From NCBI RefSeq assembly GCF_000934685.1, contig NZ_JYNQ01000001.1, positions 2,592,501 through 2,656,500 of the forward strand: DNA of 64,000 nucleotides, given 5' to 3'. Shown piece by piece: positions 51,412 through 60,210 of this stretch. The translations under genes were made by a program, and so were the position numbers. Source of the stretch: Lacinutrix sp. Hel_I_90. GTDB taxonomy: Bacteria; Bacteroidota; Bacteroidia; Flavobacteriales; Flavobacteriaceae. Below the pieces are notes generated by a model. It did not search any database. It saw only the letters and a program-made list of their open reading frames with translations, and had not been told where the DNA came from. Within the stretch, counting starts at the first letter, position 1. Each line of letters starts with the position of its first letter.

Positions 51412-52041
51412 ATGAAAGCCTTAATTAAATATCTTACTTTTTTTAGCCTATTATTCTTTGTTGTGAATCAAAGTAATGCTCAAAGTGAACAGAGTAAATG
51501 GAAAGCACTATTTGCTGTTGGTGTAAATGGACCGGCACAAGACGGATTAGTAGAACCTTTCGTTGCCAATACCATCAATTTCCCAACCATTTCTTTAGGC
51601 GTGCAACTCATGCTGAAAAGGAAGTTAGGGGTTAAACTTGATTTTGGATATAACCGTTTTTCTAGTGCAGATAATTCGCCAGAATTTAAAATCAACTACA
51701 CCCGCATTAACGCACAATTGGTTTACGATAGCACGTCAGATTTTACGTTTTTACCAATGGGAATGGGCTTGGTTTTTCATGCAGGTCCTGGGTATTCCAG
51801 TATTAAGCCCTTAGGGTTTTATAAAGAGAATAAAACGGCTTTTTTAAATGTTATGGGTGGAGTAGAATTGCATAAAACGCTATCTAGAACGGTGTCTGTA
51901 TTTTTTGACGGCTCTTATATTTTAGGTTTTGGAAAAGCATTTGATCCCATATCAGAGGGTTTTGGATCATTTAATGGTAATTTATTTACAGCGACTGTTG
52001 GTGTGTCGGTTTCGTTAAGTGGATGCGCATATTGTAACTAA
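51412..52041 (+). CDS. Outer-membrane beta-barrel protein (porin-like)
   Basis: A 209-residue protein with a signal peptide (IKYLTFFSLLFFVVNQSNAQ) and eight to ten predicted beta strands (for example LGVQLMLKRKLGVKLDFGYN and VSVFFDGSYILGFG). It resembles the flavobacterial outer-membrane beta-barrel family with no assigned function. It is divergent from the flippase-like gene (44 bases) and is directly followed by ruvC with no spacer. Confidence 0.75.
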   Translation: MKALIKYLTFFSLLFFVVNQSNAQSEQSKWKALFAVGVNGPAQDGLVEPFVANTINFPTISLGVQLMLKRKLGVKLDFGYNRFSSADNSPEFKINYTRINAQLVYDSTSDFTFLPMGMGLVFHAGPGYSSIKPLGFYKENKTAFLNVMGGVELHKTLSRTVSVFFDGSYILGFGKAFDPISEGFGSFNGNLFTATVGVSVSLSGCAYCN

Positions 52042-52596
52042 ATGACAGAGGACAAAATTATTTTAGGTATTGATCCTGGTACGACGATTATGGGTTTCGG
52101 TCTCATAAAAGTGGTAAAGAAAAAGATGCATTTTCTGCAGCTTAATGAACTCGATCTAAAAAAATATGACGACCATTATTTAAAGTTAAAGCTCATTTTT
52201 GAGCGGACTATAGAATTGATAGATACGCATCACCCTGATGAAATCGCTATAGAAGCACCGTTTTTTGGAAAGAACGTACAGAGCATGCTCAAATTAGGGC
52301 GCGCGCAAGGCGTGGCTATGGCTGCAGGATTATCACGTGAAATCCCAATTACGGAGTATGCGCCTAAAAAAATAAAAATGGCTATTACAGGCAATGGTAA
52401 TGCTAGCAAAGAGCAAGTGGCGAAGATGTTACAAAGCATGCTAGGCTTAAAAACATTACCAAAAAACTTAGATTCTATGGATGGTTTGGCTGCTGCCGTT
52501 TGTCATTTTTATAACCAAGGTCGTGTGGAGGTTGGTAAAAATTATACGGGTTGGAGTGCTTTTGTAAAGCAGAATGAGAAGCGGGTGAAGAAGTAG
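52042..52596 (+). CDS. ruvC: Holliday junction resolvase RuvC
   Basis: A 184-residue endonuclease that cuts four-way junctions during recombination. Acidic catalytic residues are visible: Asp11 in GIDPGTT, Glu in IEAPFFGKN, and the C-terminal DSMDGLAAAVCH pair. Length and motif order are typical. ATG follows the preceding stop immediately. There is no ruvA or ruvB neighbour. Confidence 0.95.
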   Translation: MTEDKIILGIDPGTTIMGFGLIKVVKKKMHFLQLNELDLKKYDDHYLKLKLIFERTIELIDTHHPDEIAIEAPFFGKNVQSMLKLGRAQGVAMAAGLSREIPITEYAPKKIKMAITGNGNASKEQVAKMLQSMLGLKTLPKNLDSMDGLAAAVCHFYNQGRVEVGKNYTGWSAFVKQNEKRVKK

Positions 52597-52736
52597 GTAG
52601 TTTTAGTCACAGTCCTTCTCAGTCGCAACCTTTGGTTAATTCATAAAAAATAGATATAAAATGTGTTTTAAAACGAGTCTTATTCTTAAAATTGATAGTA
52701 TGTATTGCATACTGCCACCAAAAACTGAATACTAAT

Positions 52737-53927
52737 TTGAGCGGCATCTACATCCACATACCATTCTGCAAACAAGCCTGTCACTACTGTGACTTTCATT
52801 TTTCTACGTCTTTAAAAAAGAAAGAAGAGCTAATTGGGGCCTTAATTTTAGAAATTGAATTACGAAAAAAGGAGTTTGAAAATATTACTGTAGAAACCAT
52901 TTACTTTGGAGGTGGTACACCAAGTCTTTTATCTGCCAAAGAGTTAAAACAGATCATAGATGCTGTTTACAAAAATTATAAAGTTTCAAATAATCCAGAA
53001 ATCACTTTAGAGGCGAATCCAGACGATTTAATCCAGGCAAATGAGAAGGGAGCATTGCGTGCTCCCGAAACCTCTGGAGACAGACAATCGAATTCAGTTT
53101 TTAAATCTTACAAGGCGATAGGAATCAATCGCTTATCTATTGGTATTCAATCTTTCTTTGAAAAAGACTTAAAACTCATGAATCGTGCGCACAATGCAAA
53201 CGAAGCAAAGGCCTGTTTAGAAGCGGCAACCAAGTATTTTGATAATATTTCAGTCGATTTAATCTATGGGATTCCTGGCACATCAACCAAAGAATGGGAA
53301 GAGAATATTGCTATCGCTTTAGGTTTTGGAGTCAATCATATTTCTAGTTATGCACTTACTGTAGAACCCAAAACAGCTTTAGCTGCTTTTATAGCAAAAG
53401 GAATAATTGATGCTGTAGATGATGACTTAGCAGAACAACAATTTCATATTTTGATTGATACCTTGGTAGCGCATAATTTTGTGCATTATGAGCTTTCAAA
53501 TTTTGGAAAAGAAGGTTATTTTAGCAGAAATAATTCTGCCTATTGGCAAGGTAAACCTTATATAGGTATTGGTCCTTCAGCGCATTCTTTTGATGGGAAA
53601 CAGCGCGGTTGGAATGTGCGGAATAATTCAAAATATATAAAGGCAATTGAGACTAATGAGTTACCCTTGGAAATTGAAAAATTAACAAAAACCGATCAAT
53701 ACAATGAGTATGTTATGACCGGTTTACGAACGGTATGGGGTGTTTCGATAGAGAAAGTAAGAACAGAATTTGGAGCGACCTTTGAAAACTATATTTTAGA
53801 ACACTCTCAAAAGTACATAAAGGAACAATTGTTGTATATTGAAGATGGAACGTTATTAGTCACTAAAAAAGGAAAGTTTCTGAGCGATGGCATCGCTTCA
53901 GATTTATTTAAAATTAATATAGCTTGA
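52737..53927 (+). CDS. hemW: Radical SAM heme chaperone HemW (with insertion)
   Basis: A 396-residue radical SAM protein that inserts heme into respiratory enzymes. It is HemW rather than coproporphyrinogen oxidase because the cluster motif is C-x3-C-x2-C (Cys11, Cys15, Cys18) without HemN's extra Cys. The start is TTG 52737 (MSGIYIHIPFCKQAC), the family N-terminus. Between EANPDDL and INRLSIG it holds about 19 extra residues (ALRAPETSGDRQSN and flanks) encoded over a perfect palindrome, an apparent in-frame insertion. The stop overlaps the cyclase start. Confidence 0.88.
   Translation: MSGIYIHIPFCKQACHYCDFHFSTSLKKKEELIGALILEIELRKKEFENITVETIYFGGGTPSLLSAKELKQIIDAVYKNYKVSNNPEITLEANPDDLIQANEKGALRAPETSGDRQSNSVFKSYKAIGINRLSIGIQSFFEKDLKLMNRAHNANEAKACLEAATKYFDNISVDLIYGIPGTSTKEWEENIAIALGFGVNHISSYALTVEPKTALAAFIAKGIIDAVDDDLAEQQFHILIDTLVAHNFVHYELSNFGKEGYFSRNNSAYWQGKPYIGIGPSAHSFDGKQRGWNVRNNSKYIKAIETNELPLEIEKLTKTDQYNEYVMTGLRTVWGVSIEKVRTEFGATFENYILEHSQKYIKEQLLYIEDGTLLVTKKGKFLSDGIASDLFKINIA
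53048..53066. repeat. Palindromic insertion inside hemW
   Basis: GGGAGCA-TTGCG-TGCTCCC is a perfect seven-base inverted repeat inside coding sequence. It coincides with the residues absent from related HemW proteins. Confidence 0.6.
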
Positions 53928-54670
53928 TTACAGTAATACAATTTGACAACAAAAAACACAAAATCGATTTTTCTAAACCTTTAGATATTTCAATGCCACT
54001 TCGTGCATCAAAATCGAACACCAATGCATGGTACATAGAGGAGCCAAAAATAGAACCCGTAGTCTTGGGTAAATGGATTGCAAGCGTAGATAAAGGAGCT
54101 TCGGTAAACTTTAATACCATTGTTTTTAATCCTCATGCGCACGGCACGCACACAGAGTGTGTGGGGCATATTACAGAAAAAGCTTATAGTATTAATAAAA
54201 GCTTAAAGCGTTTTATGTTTACTGCCGAGGTGATAAGTGTCGCGCCTGAATTTATTGGTGAAGACCAGGTGATTTCTAAAAAACAAATTCAATTTTTATT
54301 AAAACGAAAAACACCAGAAGCTTTAGTTATTAGAAGCATGCCTAATACAAAAGAAAAGAAATCAAGACAGTATTCTAATACGAATTGGCCGTATTTAACC
54401 GAAGAAGCCGCTATTTTCATCCGCGAGAAAGGCATTCAGCATTTACTTATAGATTTACCAAGTGTTGATAAAGAAAAAGATAAGGGACAACTGTTAGCAC
54501 ACAATGCTTTTTGGGATGTTAAAGGTAAAATACGAACCGAAGCGACGATAACAGAATTTATTTATGTGCCTAATAAAGTGAAAGATGGCAGTTATATTTT
54601 GAACTTGCAAATTGCGCCATTCGAAAATGATGCCACCCCTAGCAAACCTATTTTATATAAGATAGAGTAA
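53924..54670 (+). CDS. Cyclase-family metal hydrolase (kynurenine formamidase-like)
   Basis: A 248-residue protein with the metal-binding NPHAHGTHTECVGH motif (HxGTHxD/E type) near residue 70, as in arylformamidases and polyketide cyclases. A LIDLPSVDKEKDKG segment and HNAFWD further match the fold. It uses a TTG start that overlaps the hemW stop (TTGA). The substrate is uncertain; kynurenine formamidase is only one option, since no kynurenine genes are nearby. Confidence 0.78.
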   Translation: MITVIQFDNKKHKIDFSKPLDISMPLRASKSNTNAWYIEEPKIEPVVLGKWIASVDKGASVNFNTIVFNPHAHGTHTECVGHITEKAYSINKSLKRFMFTAEVISVAPEFIGEDQVISKKQIQFLLKRKTPEALVIRSMPNTKEKKSRQYSNTNWPYLTEEAAIFIREKGIQHLLIDLPSVDKEKDKGQLLAHNAFWDVKGKIRTEATITEFIYVPNKVKDGSYILNLQIAPFENDATPSKPILYKIE

Positions 54671-55011
54671 TGAAAAATACGTTGCGAATTGAAGAACTCT
54701 TACAGTTTATATTAGGGATTTACTTTTTTAGTGTTTTAGATTATCAATGGTGGTGGTTTTTAGTTCTAATTTTGCTGCCAGATATTGGGATGATAGGCTA
54801 TATTATAAATTCAAAAATTGGAGCAGTTACCTATAATTTCATGCACAATAAAGCGGTTGCTATAGTGTTTTGGCTTATAGGTATTTACATAGATATAGGC
54901 GTCGTTGAGTTGATTGGGATCATTTTGTTTACGCATGCTGCTATGGATAGAATGTTTGGCTTTGGGTTAAAATATGCTGATAGTTTTTACAATACGCATT
55001 TAGAGCAGTAA
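54670..55011 (+). CDS. DUF4260 membrane protein
   Basis: A 113-residue protein with three or four membrane helices (LLQFILGIYFFSVL, WWWFLVLILLPDIGMIGYII, VAIVFWLIGIYIDIGVVELI). LPDIGMIGY and THAAMDRMFGFGLKY are signatures of DUF4260, which is unassigned. The start overlaps the cyclase stop by one base (TAATG). Confidence 0.8.
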   Translation: MKNTLRIEELLQFILGIYFFSVLDYQWWWFLVLILLPDIGMIGYIINSKIGAVTYNFMHNKAVAIVFWLIGIYIDIGVVELIGIILFTHAAMDRMFGFGLKYADSFYNTHLEQ

Positions 55012-55025
55012 AGAAAAAAAGAATA

Positions 55026-55640
55026 ATGGATATTATATTTGCAATCATTTTTGGGATTATAGCTTCTTTGGGAGTGACCACTTATGTAAAACATATTGAG
55101 ACTAAAAAATTAGCACAATCGCAATCTGTTATTCTATTAGACAAGATTAAAAAAGTCTGCAAGTTTATTACTGTTGAAGGTGATTTTGCTGAAATCTATC
55201 ACTATGAAAACGTCAAAGAACGTTTTTTAAAATTAGTATCAAGCCGAAAGCGCGCCTTAGTTATTATCGATGCAAAAGCTTACGTGGGTTTCGATTTAGC
55301 AAAAATTGATATGACTGCTAATGCCATTACAAAAACAGTTGTTTTAAATCATTTTCCAAAACCTGAAATATTGTCTATTGAAACAAATCTTAAATATTAC
55401 GATAAAAAAGATGGCCTGTTTAATAAGTTTGAAGCGCACGATTTAACGGCATTACACAATGAAGCTAAATCACATATTAGAGAAAAAGTGCCAGCAAGTG
55501 GCTTGTTTCTAATTGCTCAAAAAGAAGCTTTAGAATCTGTACTACTTATAGAAGGCATTGTGCAAACGATTGGCTGGAAATTAGACTACACCGCATTAAA
55601 AATAGAAGAAAGTGAAATAAATAAATTATCAAATGAGTAG
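55026..55640 (+). CDS. DUF4230 protein
   Basis: A 204-residue protein with an N-terminal membrane anchor (IIFAIIFGIIASLGVTTYV) and a DUF4230 domain (KFITVEGDFAEIYHY, RKRALVIIDAKAYVGFDL). The bulk should face the periplasm. Family function is unknown. It is 14 bases after the DUF4260 gene and ends the run starting with hemW. Confidence 0.8.
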   Translation: MDIIFAIIFGIIASLGVTTYVKHIETKKLAQSQSVILLDKIKKVCKFITVEGDFAEIYHYENVKERFLKLVSSRKRALVIIDAKAYVGFDLAKIDMTANAITKTVVLNHFPKPEILSIETNLKYYDKKDGLFNKFEAHDLTALHNEAKSHIREKVPASGLFLIAQKEALESVLLIEGIVQTIGWKLDYTALKIEESEINKLSNE

Positions 55641-55767
55641 CTTTAAGCAAAATATAAGCGTTTCAGCGATTAATTTGTGTGCTTTCTTATTTGTTTTTTA
55701 AATTTAAGTCTCCCTAGATAGAACGCGTTAGAATTGTTATTTGATTGAATCAAAAAAAGTACGGAGC

Positions 55768-55905
55768 ATGAATATCATAGTAAATTACCTCAATGAAGTT
55801 CTTGAAAGTCTGGATATTCCAGTCATAAGTAAAGAAAACACTTTAAAACAAAGACGACATAAGTCAAACAATAAAAACGAAAATCAACTAAACGAAAAAG
55901 ATTAG
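55768..55905 (+). CDS. Possible small gene, 45 codons
   Basis: An ORF of 45 codons begins MNIIVNYLNEVLESLDIPVI and has a Lys/Asn-rich basic tail. A GGAG lies six bases before the ATG, unusual for this genome and a point in favour of translation. No family is recognised. It lies alone between the DUF4230 and MmcQ genes. Confidence 0.4.
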   Translation: MNIIVNYLNEVLESLDIPVISKENTLKQRRHKSNNKNENQLNEKD

Positions 55906-55925
55906 TTTTCTCAATGTCATCCCCT

Positions 55926-56288
55926 ATGAATATTGAAGAACTTCGTGATTACTGTTTAAGCAAACCACATACTACAGAAGATTTTCCGTTTGATCAAAAT
56001 ACGCTAGTATTTAAAGTTGCAGGGAAAATGTTTGCTTTAGTGCCATTAGACCAATGGGAAAAAGGTTTGGCTTCAGTAAATTTAAAAGCTAATCCTGAGT
56101 ATGCCTTAGAACTTAGAGGAGCGTACGAAAGTATTCAACCCGGTTTTCACATGAATAAAAACCATTGGAATTCTATCTATATTTACCTAGGAGAACTACC
56201 ACCCACATTTATTAGAGCACTCATTGACCATTCTTATGCTATGGTTGTTGAGAGTATGACTAAAAAGCTACGTAACACTTTAAGGTAA
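55926..56288 (+). CDS. MmcQ/YjbR-family protein
   Basis: A 120-residue protein (start at 55926, MNIEELRDYCLSKPHTTEDF; four more codons are possible upstream). The CyaY-like fold signatures FPFDQNTLVFKVAGKMFALV and NKNHWNSIYI are intact. The family binds DNA in some reports, but its role is open. Single gene. Confidence 0.8.
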   Translation: MNIEELRDYCLSKPHTTEDFPFDQNTLVFKVAGKMFALVPLDQWEKGLASVNLKANPEYALELRGAYESIQPGFHMNKNHWNSIYIYLGELPPTFIRALIDHSYAMVVESMTKKLRNTLR

Positions 56289-56344
56289 TCTTGCATAAGC
56301 TTATAATTAAATGTAATATTGCAGCAGACTAAAAAGCAACTATT

Positions 56345-56923
56345 ATGAGCCTATTACAAATGCTAGAAGACAGAAGTAATGCTGCCTGCGAGTTATGCAC
56401 CTCTACTACAGACATAAGACAATATAACATTCCACCAGCTTTAACCGAAACGGTTGACAACAGCCTGTTGGTTTGTGCGAACTGTCATGATCAAATTGAA
56501 GGAAATACTGAAATGGATGCTAACCACTGGAGGTGTCTTAACGATAGCATGTGGAGTGAGCACGTAGCGGTACAAATTATGGCTTGGCGTATGCTACAAA
56601 GATTGCGTGGTGAAGGTTGGCCTAAAGATTTATTAGACATGATGTATTTAGAGGATGAAGCATTAGCTTTAGCAAGAGCAACGGGAGAACATAAAGATGA
56701 ATCTGAAAAAATCATACATAGAGATGTAAATGGTGTTATTTTAGAAAACGGAGATTCTGTGGTGTTAGTAAAAGATTTAAAGGTAAAAGGGTCTAGTATG
56801 GTCGCAAAGCAAGGAACTCCAGTTAGGAACATACGTTTAGATCGTGAAAATGCGACCTATATTGAAGGTAAAGTAGGACCAACGCAAATCGTAATTATTA
56901 CCGAGTATGTTAAAAAGTTATAA
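56345..56923 (+). CDS. PhnA/YjdM-type zinc-ribbon protein
   Basis: A 192-residue protein. The N-terminal half has zinc-ribbon Cys pairs (CELC near residue 16 and CANC near 44), and the C-terminal half is a PhnA SH3-like domain (NGDSVVLVKDLKVKGSSMVAK). Although named for phosphonate use, the family's biochemical role is not established and no phn genes are near. A strong terminator follows. Confidence 0.82.
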   Translation: MSLLQMLEDRSNAACELCTSTTDIRQYNIPPALTETVDNSLLVCANCHDQIEGNTEMDANHWRCLNDSMWSEHVAVQIMAWRMLQRLRGEGWPKDLLDMMYLEDEALALARATGEHKDESEKIIHRDVNGVILENGDSVVLVKDLKVKGSSMVAKQGTPVRNIRLDRENATYIEGKVGPTQIVIITEYVKKL

Positions 56924-56950
56924 TAGCTAAGAAACAAATTATAAAAATAC

Positions 56951-56990
56951 AAAAAGCCTTAATTAGTATATTAATTAAGGCTTTTTCTTT
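56951..56990. terminator. Bidirectional intrinsic terminator
   Basis: Perfect 15-base arms (AAAAAGCCTTAATTA / TAATTAAGGCTTTTT). It serves the PhnA-like gene and the convergent esterase gene. Confidence 0.9.
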
Positions 56991-57015
56991 GTAAGATAAA
57001 TTTTAAAAATAGGGT

Positions 57016-58179
57016 TTAGTTTGTTTTTAAAATTTTATAGATCGTATTTTCTATCATTAAAAAATATAAACCCCCAGGTAGATAAGAGATATCAATGGTT
57101 TGATTATTAGAGGTAATTTTTCCAATGTTGAGTAAATGACCTGGTAAGGATATAATTTTGTAATCTAAATGAGTTGTGAAATTCTTATTTGATATTACCA
57201 ATTCTGAAACAGCCGGATTAGGATAAATTTTAATGTTGGATCTTTCAAATGTTTCATTTGACAAAGCATTTATCTCACCATTAATATCATATCTGGAAAA
57301 GAAATTCCATATTTCCTGAGACGCATTAATATCTTGATTTGCTGGGGCAAAACTATTGCCTGGCCAAGTATGACCTCCTCCAATAACTTTAAAGTGTTCC
57401 ACGGTTACATTATTATCGCCATTAGCGTATACAATATGTTCTACTGTTGAACCATCGGTAGTATTTGTGTCTGGTAAGCTCGTTACTGATGGAGTGACAT
57501 CAGTATTATTATATTCGGACCAATAGGTTAAAACATCTGGAATTGCAGTAGCAAAATTACTTCCATTATAATTCACAGTACCATCTGATGTGCCATGAAT
57601 TTCTAATACTGGAGTAGGGTGCGATGGACTACAAGTGCTTACAGTGCCCAAGGTCATTGAGCCAGTAACAGAAGCTATCGCTGCAATACGTTCGCTTAAT
57701 TCACAAGCCAGTCGGTAACTCATAAAGCCGCCGTTAGACATGCCAGCACTATAAATCCGGTCTTGATTTATAGTATACTGAGTCGCAAGGTCATCTAATA
57801 ATGCATTAATAAAGCCAACATCGTCAACAGTACTTGTTCCCCAACCAACATTAAAATGCGTGTTTCCTGCACCATCTACCGTTCCTTGTGGTACGACTAG
57901 TAAAAACCCATCCAGATCTGCCATTGGTCGGAAGTCACCATAGTTTATTTGAACTTCAGCACTAGACGTATAGCCGTGGAAATTAAATACTAATGGTGCA
58001 GGAATTGTTGGGTTGTAAGCTTGAGGCACATAAAGGATATAACTCCTCTGTATGCCACCGTGCATCAAAGTACCGTTGATGGTTTGTTGAGCATTTATAT
58101 GTTTTGAAAATAAAAGAATAAAAAGAAGCAATAGAAATTGGCAGCTAAAGCGTGTTGAGGGTTTGTTTTTATGGATCAT
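57016..58179 (-). CDS. T9SS-exported PHB-depolymerase-like esterase
   Basis: A 387-residue secreted alpha/beta hydrolase. It has a signal peptide (cleavage after KHINAQ), the LpqC/PHB-depolymerase-like core with nucleophile Ser in YSAGMSNGGFMSY, catalytic His in GGGHTWPG, and a C-terminal type A sorting tail starting KIYPNPAVSEL. Relatives include feruloyl esterases and short-chain PHB depolymerases, so it may act on plant or algal polysaccharide esters or polyesters outside the cell. Confidence 0.87.
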   Translation of the reverse strand: MIHKNKPSTRFSCQFLLLLFILLFSKHINAQQTINGTLMHGGIQRSYILYVPQAYNPTIPAPLVFNFHGYTSSAEVQINYGDFRPMADLDGFLLVVPQGTVDGAGNTHFNVGWGTSTVDDVGFINALLDDLATQYTINQDRIYSAGMSNGGFMSYRLACELSERIAAIASVTGSMTLGTVSTCSPSHPTPVLEIHGTSDGTVNYNGSNFATAIPDVLTYWSEYNNTDVTPSVTSLPDTNTTDGSTVEHIVYANGDNNVTVEHFKVIGGGHTWPGNSFAPANQDINASQEIWNFFSRYDINGEINALSNETFERSNIKIYPNPAVSELVISNKNFTTHLDYKIISLPGHLLNIGKITSNNQTIDISYLPGGLYFLMIENTIYKILKTN

Positions 58180-58263
58180 TACTTAATACGTTAAATTTTC
58201 ATCTAAAGTAAAACTTATTTTTATAAAAAAAATTGGGACGACTACATAACTGTGATATTTAAT

Positions 58264-59106
58264 TTATAATCGTTTCCTATAGTCCGAAGGACTTATCGAT
58301 TTAATAGCTTTAAACTGTCGGTTAAAATTAGATAAGTTGTTAAAACCGGACTGATAAGCAATATCACAAATTATTAATTCACTAGAAGCACGCATTAATT
58401 TACAAGCTTGTTCAATACGGAGTTCATTTAAAAACCGAACATAGGTTTTGTTCGTTCTTTTTTTAAAGTATTTACAAAAGGCATTTTTGGTCATATTGGC
58501 AACATCAGCTATTTGGTTCAGCATAATTTCGTTCTCAAAATTAGACAGGGTATACTCAAAGACTTGGGCTAAGCGCTTCCCTTCGATATCAGTATATTTT
58601 TTATCATAAACAAAAGAGGAGAGACTCTTGTAGTTTCCTTTAGACGCTGTTTTCAACAATTCTAAAAAAATAATAAATTGTGATAATTTTGAAGCCGTTT
58701 TCAACTGAAAAAAATAGTCCTGCATTGCGTTTTGATGAGCGGTCATTTTAAACCCGTTTATTGAGCGTTTAAAAAACACCTTTAACTCATTAAGTGCTTC
58801 TAATTCAAAAAAGTCTTTACCAAAGGAGGTTTTAGTAAAGAATAACGTTAGCATATGTGAGTGTTCGCTAGCTTGCCTGTCACTTTTAAAAACATGAGGT
58901 AAATGACTGCCTATAACTAAAACATCACCAGTCTTATAATCATTTACGGTATCGCCCACAATTAAGGTGCCTTCGCCTTCAACAATATAACTGAGTTGTA
59001 TGTCTTCATGCTGGTGAAGTTTGTCGTAAAAGGCAAGGTCGTAATCTTCTTGAAAGACTAAAGCGTTTTGTTCGGGTTTTGGTATTTTAAAGGGAAATAC
59101 TTTCAT
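58264..59106 (-). CDS. AraC-family regulator of the hydroxyproline operon
   Basis: A 280-residue regulator. The N-terminal cupin (HEDIQLSYIVEGEGTLIVGD) should bind a small ligand, and two C-terminal helix-turn-helix motifs (NQIADVANMTKNAFCKYFK and ICDIAYQSGFNNLSNFNRQF) bind DNA. It is divergent from the catabolic operon, with 144 bases between them. I infer induction by hydroxyproline or a derivative. Confidence 0.88.
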   Translation of the reverse strand: MKVFPFKIPKPEQNALVFQEDYDLAFYDKLHQHEDIQLSYIVEGEGTLIVGDTVNDYKTGDVLVIGSHLPHVFKSDRQASEHSHMLTLFFTKTSFGKDFFELEALNELKVFFKRSINGFKMTAHQNAMQDYFFQLKTASKLSQFIIFLELLKTASKGNYKSLSSFVYDKKYTDIEGKRLAQVFEYTLSNFENEIMLNQIADVANMTKNAFCKYFKKRTNKTYVRFLNELRIEQACKLMRASSELIICDIAYQSGFNNLSNFNRQFKAIKSISPSDYRKRL

Positions 59107-59250
59107 AATTATAGCCTAAAGTAACGCAAATAATATTCATAATATGTATACTAAGCTTTAAATAGGATAATATAGTATCAAATTAAGATAAAAAAGCATC
59201 ATTTATACCATCTGTAGTGAGGTAAATTTACTTTATAAAAAAATAGAATT

Positions 59251-60165
59251 ATGAGTTTAGAATGGAAAGGTGTCATGCCAGCAGTTACAACAAAATTTAC
59301 GACGGAAGACACTTTAGATATAGACCTCTTTAAAGTAAATATACAAGCACAATTAGATGAAGGTGTTCATGGTTTGGTTTTAGGGGGCAGTTTAGGAGAA
59401 GCAAGTACTTTATCAGAAACCGAAAAGCGCGTTTTAACAAAAGAAACCGTGGCTATGGTAAAAGGTAAAGTACCAGTGCTAATGAATATTGCTGAGCAAA
59501 CCACGAAAGGGGCTATTTTAGCGGCACAATATGCAGAGGAAGATGGGGCAAACGGTCTAATGATGTTGCCGCCCATGCGCTATAAATCATGCGATAGAGA
59601 AACCGTAGCATATTTTAAAACAGTTGCTAATAGTACGACATTGCCAATTATGATTTACAACAACCCTGTAGATTATAAAATTGAAGTCAACCTAGATATG
59701 TTTGAAGAATTAATGGCCTGTAAAAATATAGAGGCCGTAAAAGAATCGACCCGCGACATTACTAATGTGACGCGCATTAAAAATCGTTTTGGGGATCGCT
59801 TGAAAATTATGACAGGTGTAGATACGATTGCGCTAGAAAGTTTAATCATGGGAGCAGATGGATGGATTGCTGGTTTGGTGTGTGCATTTCCTGCAGAAAC
59901 CGTAGCTATTTATGAGTTGCAAAGGGTAGGACGCATAAAAGAAGCCATAGCCATTTTTAGATGGTTTTTACCATTGTTGGAGTTAGATATAAACCCTAAA
60001 TTAGTTCAGAACATTAAATTAGCTGAGGTCTATACAAAAATTGGATCAGAACAAGTGCGTGAACCGCGATTACCCTTGTATGGTGAAGAACGGCAGCAGG
60101 TGATAAACATCATAGAAAATGCCCTGAAGCTCAGACCGACATTGCCAGAGTATAAGAATTTATAA
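59251..60165 (+). CDS. DapA-family lyase, probable 1-pyrroline-4-hydroxy-2-carboxylate deaminase
   Basis: A 304-residue class I aldolase-fold enzyme. The Schiff-base Lys is in EAVKESTRD (about residue 164) and the Tyr in MIYNNPVD (about 135). GGSLGEASTLS is the substrate carboxylate loop. Context makes it the deaminase that turns pyrroline-4-hydroxy-2-carboxylate into 2-oxoglutarate semialdehyde and ammonia. On sequence alone, dihydrodipicolinate synthase or another aldolase is possible. It is the first gene of the operon. Confidence 0.83.
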   Translation: MSLEWKGVMPAVTTKFTTEDTLDIDLFKVNIQAQLDEGVHGLVLGGSLGEASTLSETEKRVLTKETVAMVKGKVPVLMNIAEQTTKGAILAAQYAEEDGANGLMMLPPMRYKSCDRETVAYFKTVANSTTLPIMIYNNPVDYKIEVNLDMFEELMACKNIEAVKESTRDITNVTRIKNRFGDRLKIMTGVDTIALESLIMGADGWIAGLVCAFPAETVAIYELQRVGRIKEAIAIFRWFLPLLELDINPKLVQNIKLAEVYTKIGSEQVREPRLPLYGEERQQVINIIENALKLRPTLPEYKNL

Positions 60166-60210
60166 ACTTAACTAAGAATTTGCCTCCTTTGGAGGTGTTA
60201 AATAAGTCAC

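Noticed and set aside
56345-56923. Phosphonate utilisation gene
   Set aside because: PhnA-type domain name only; no phosphonate transport or lyase genes are in the window.
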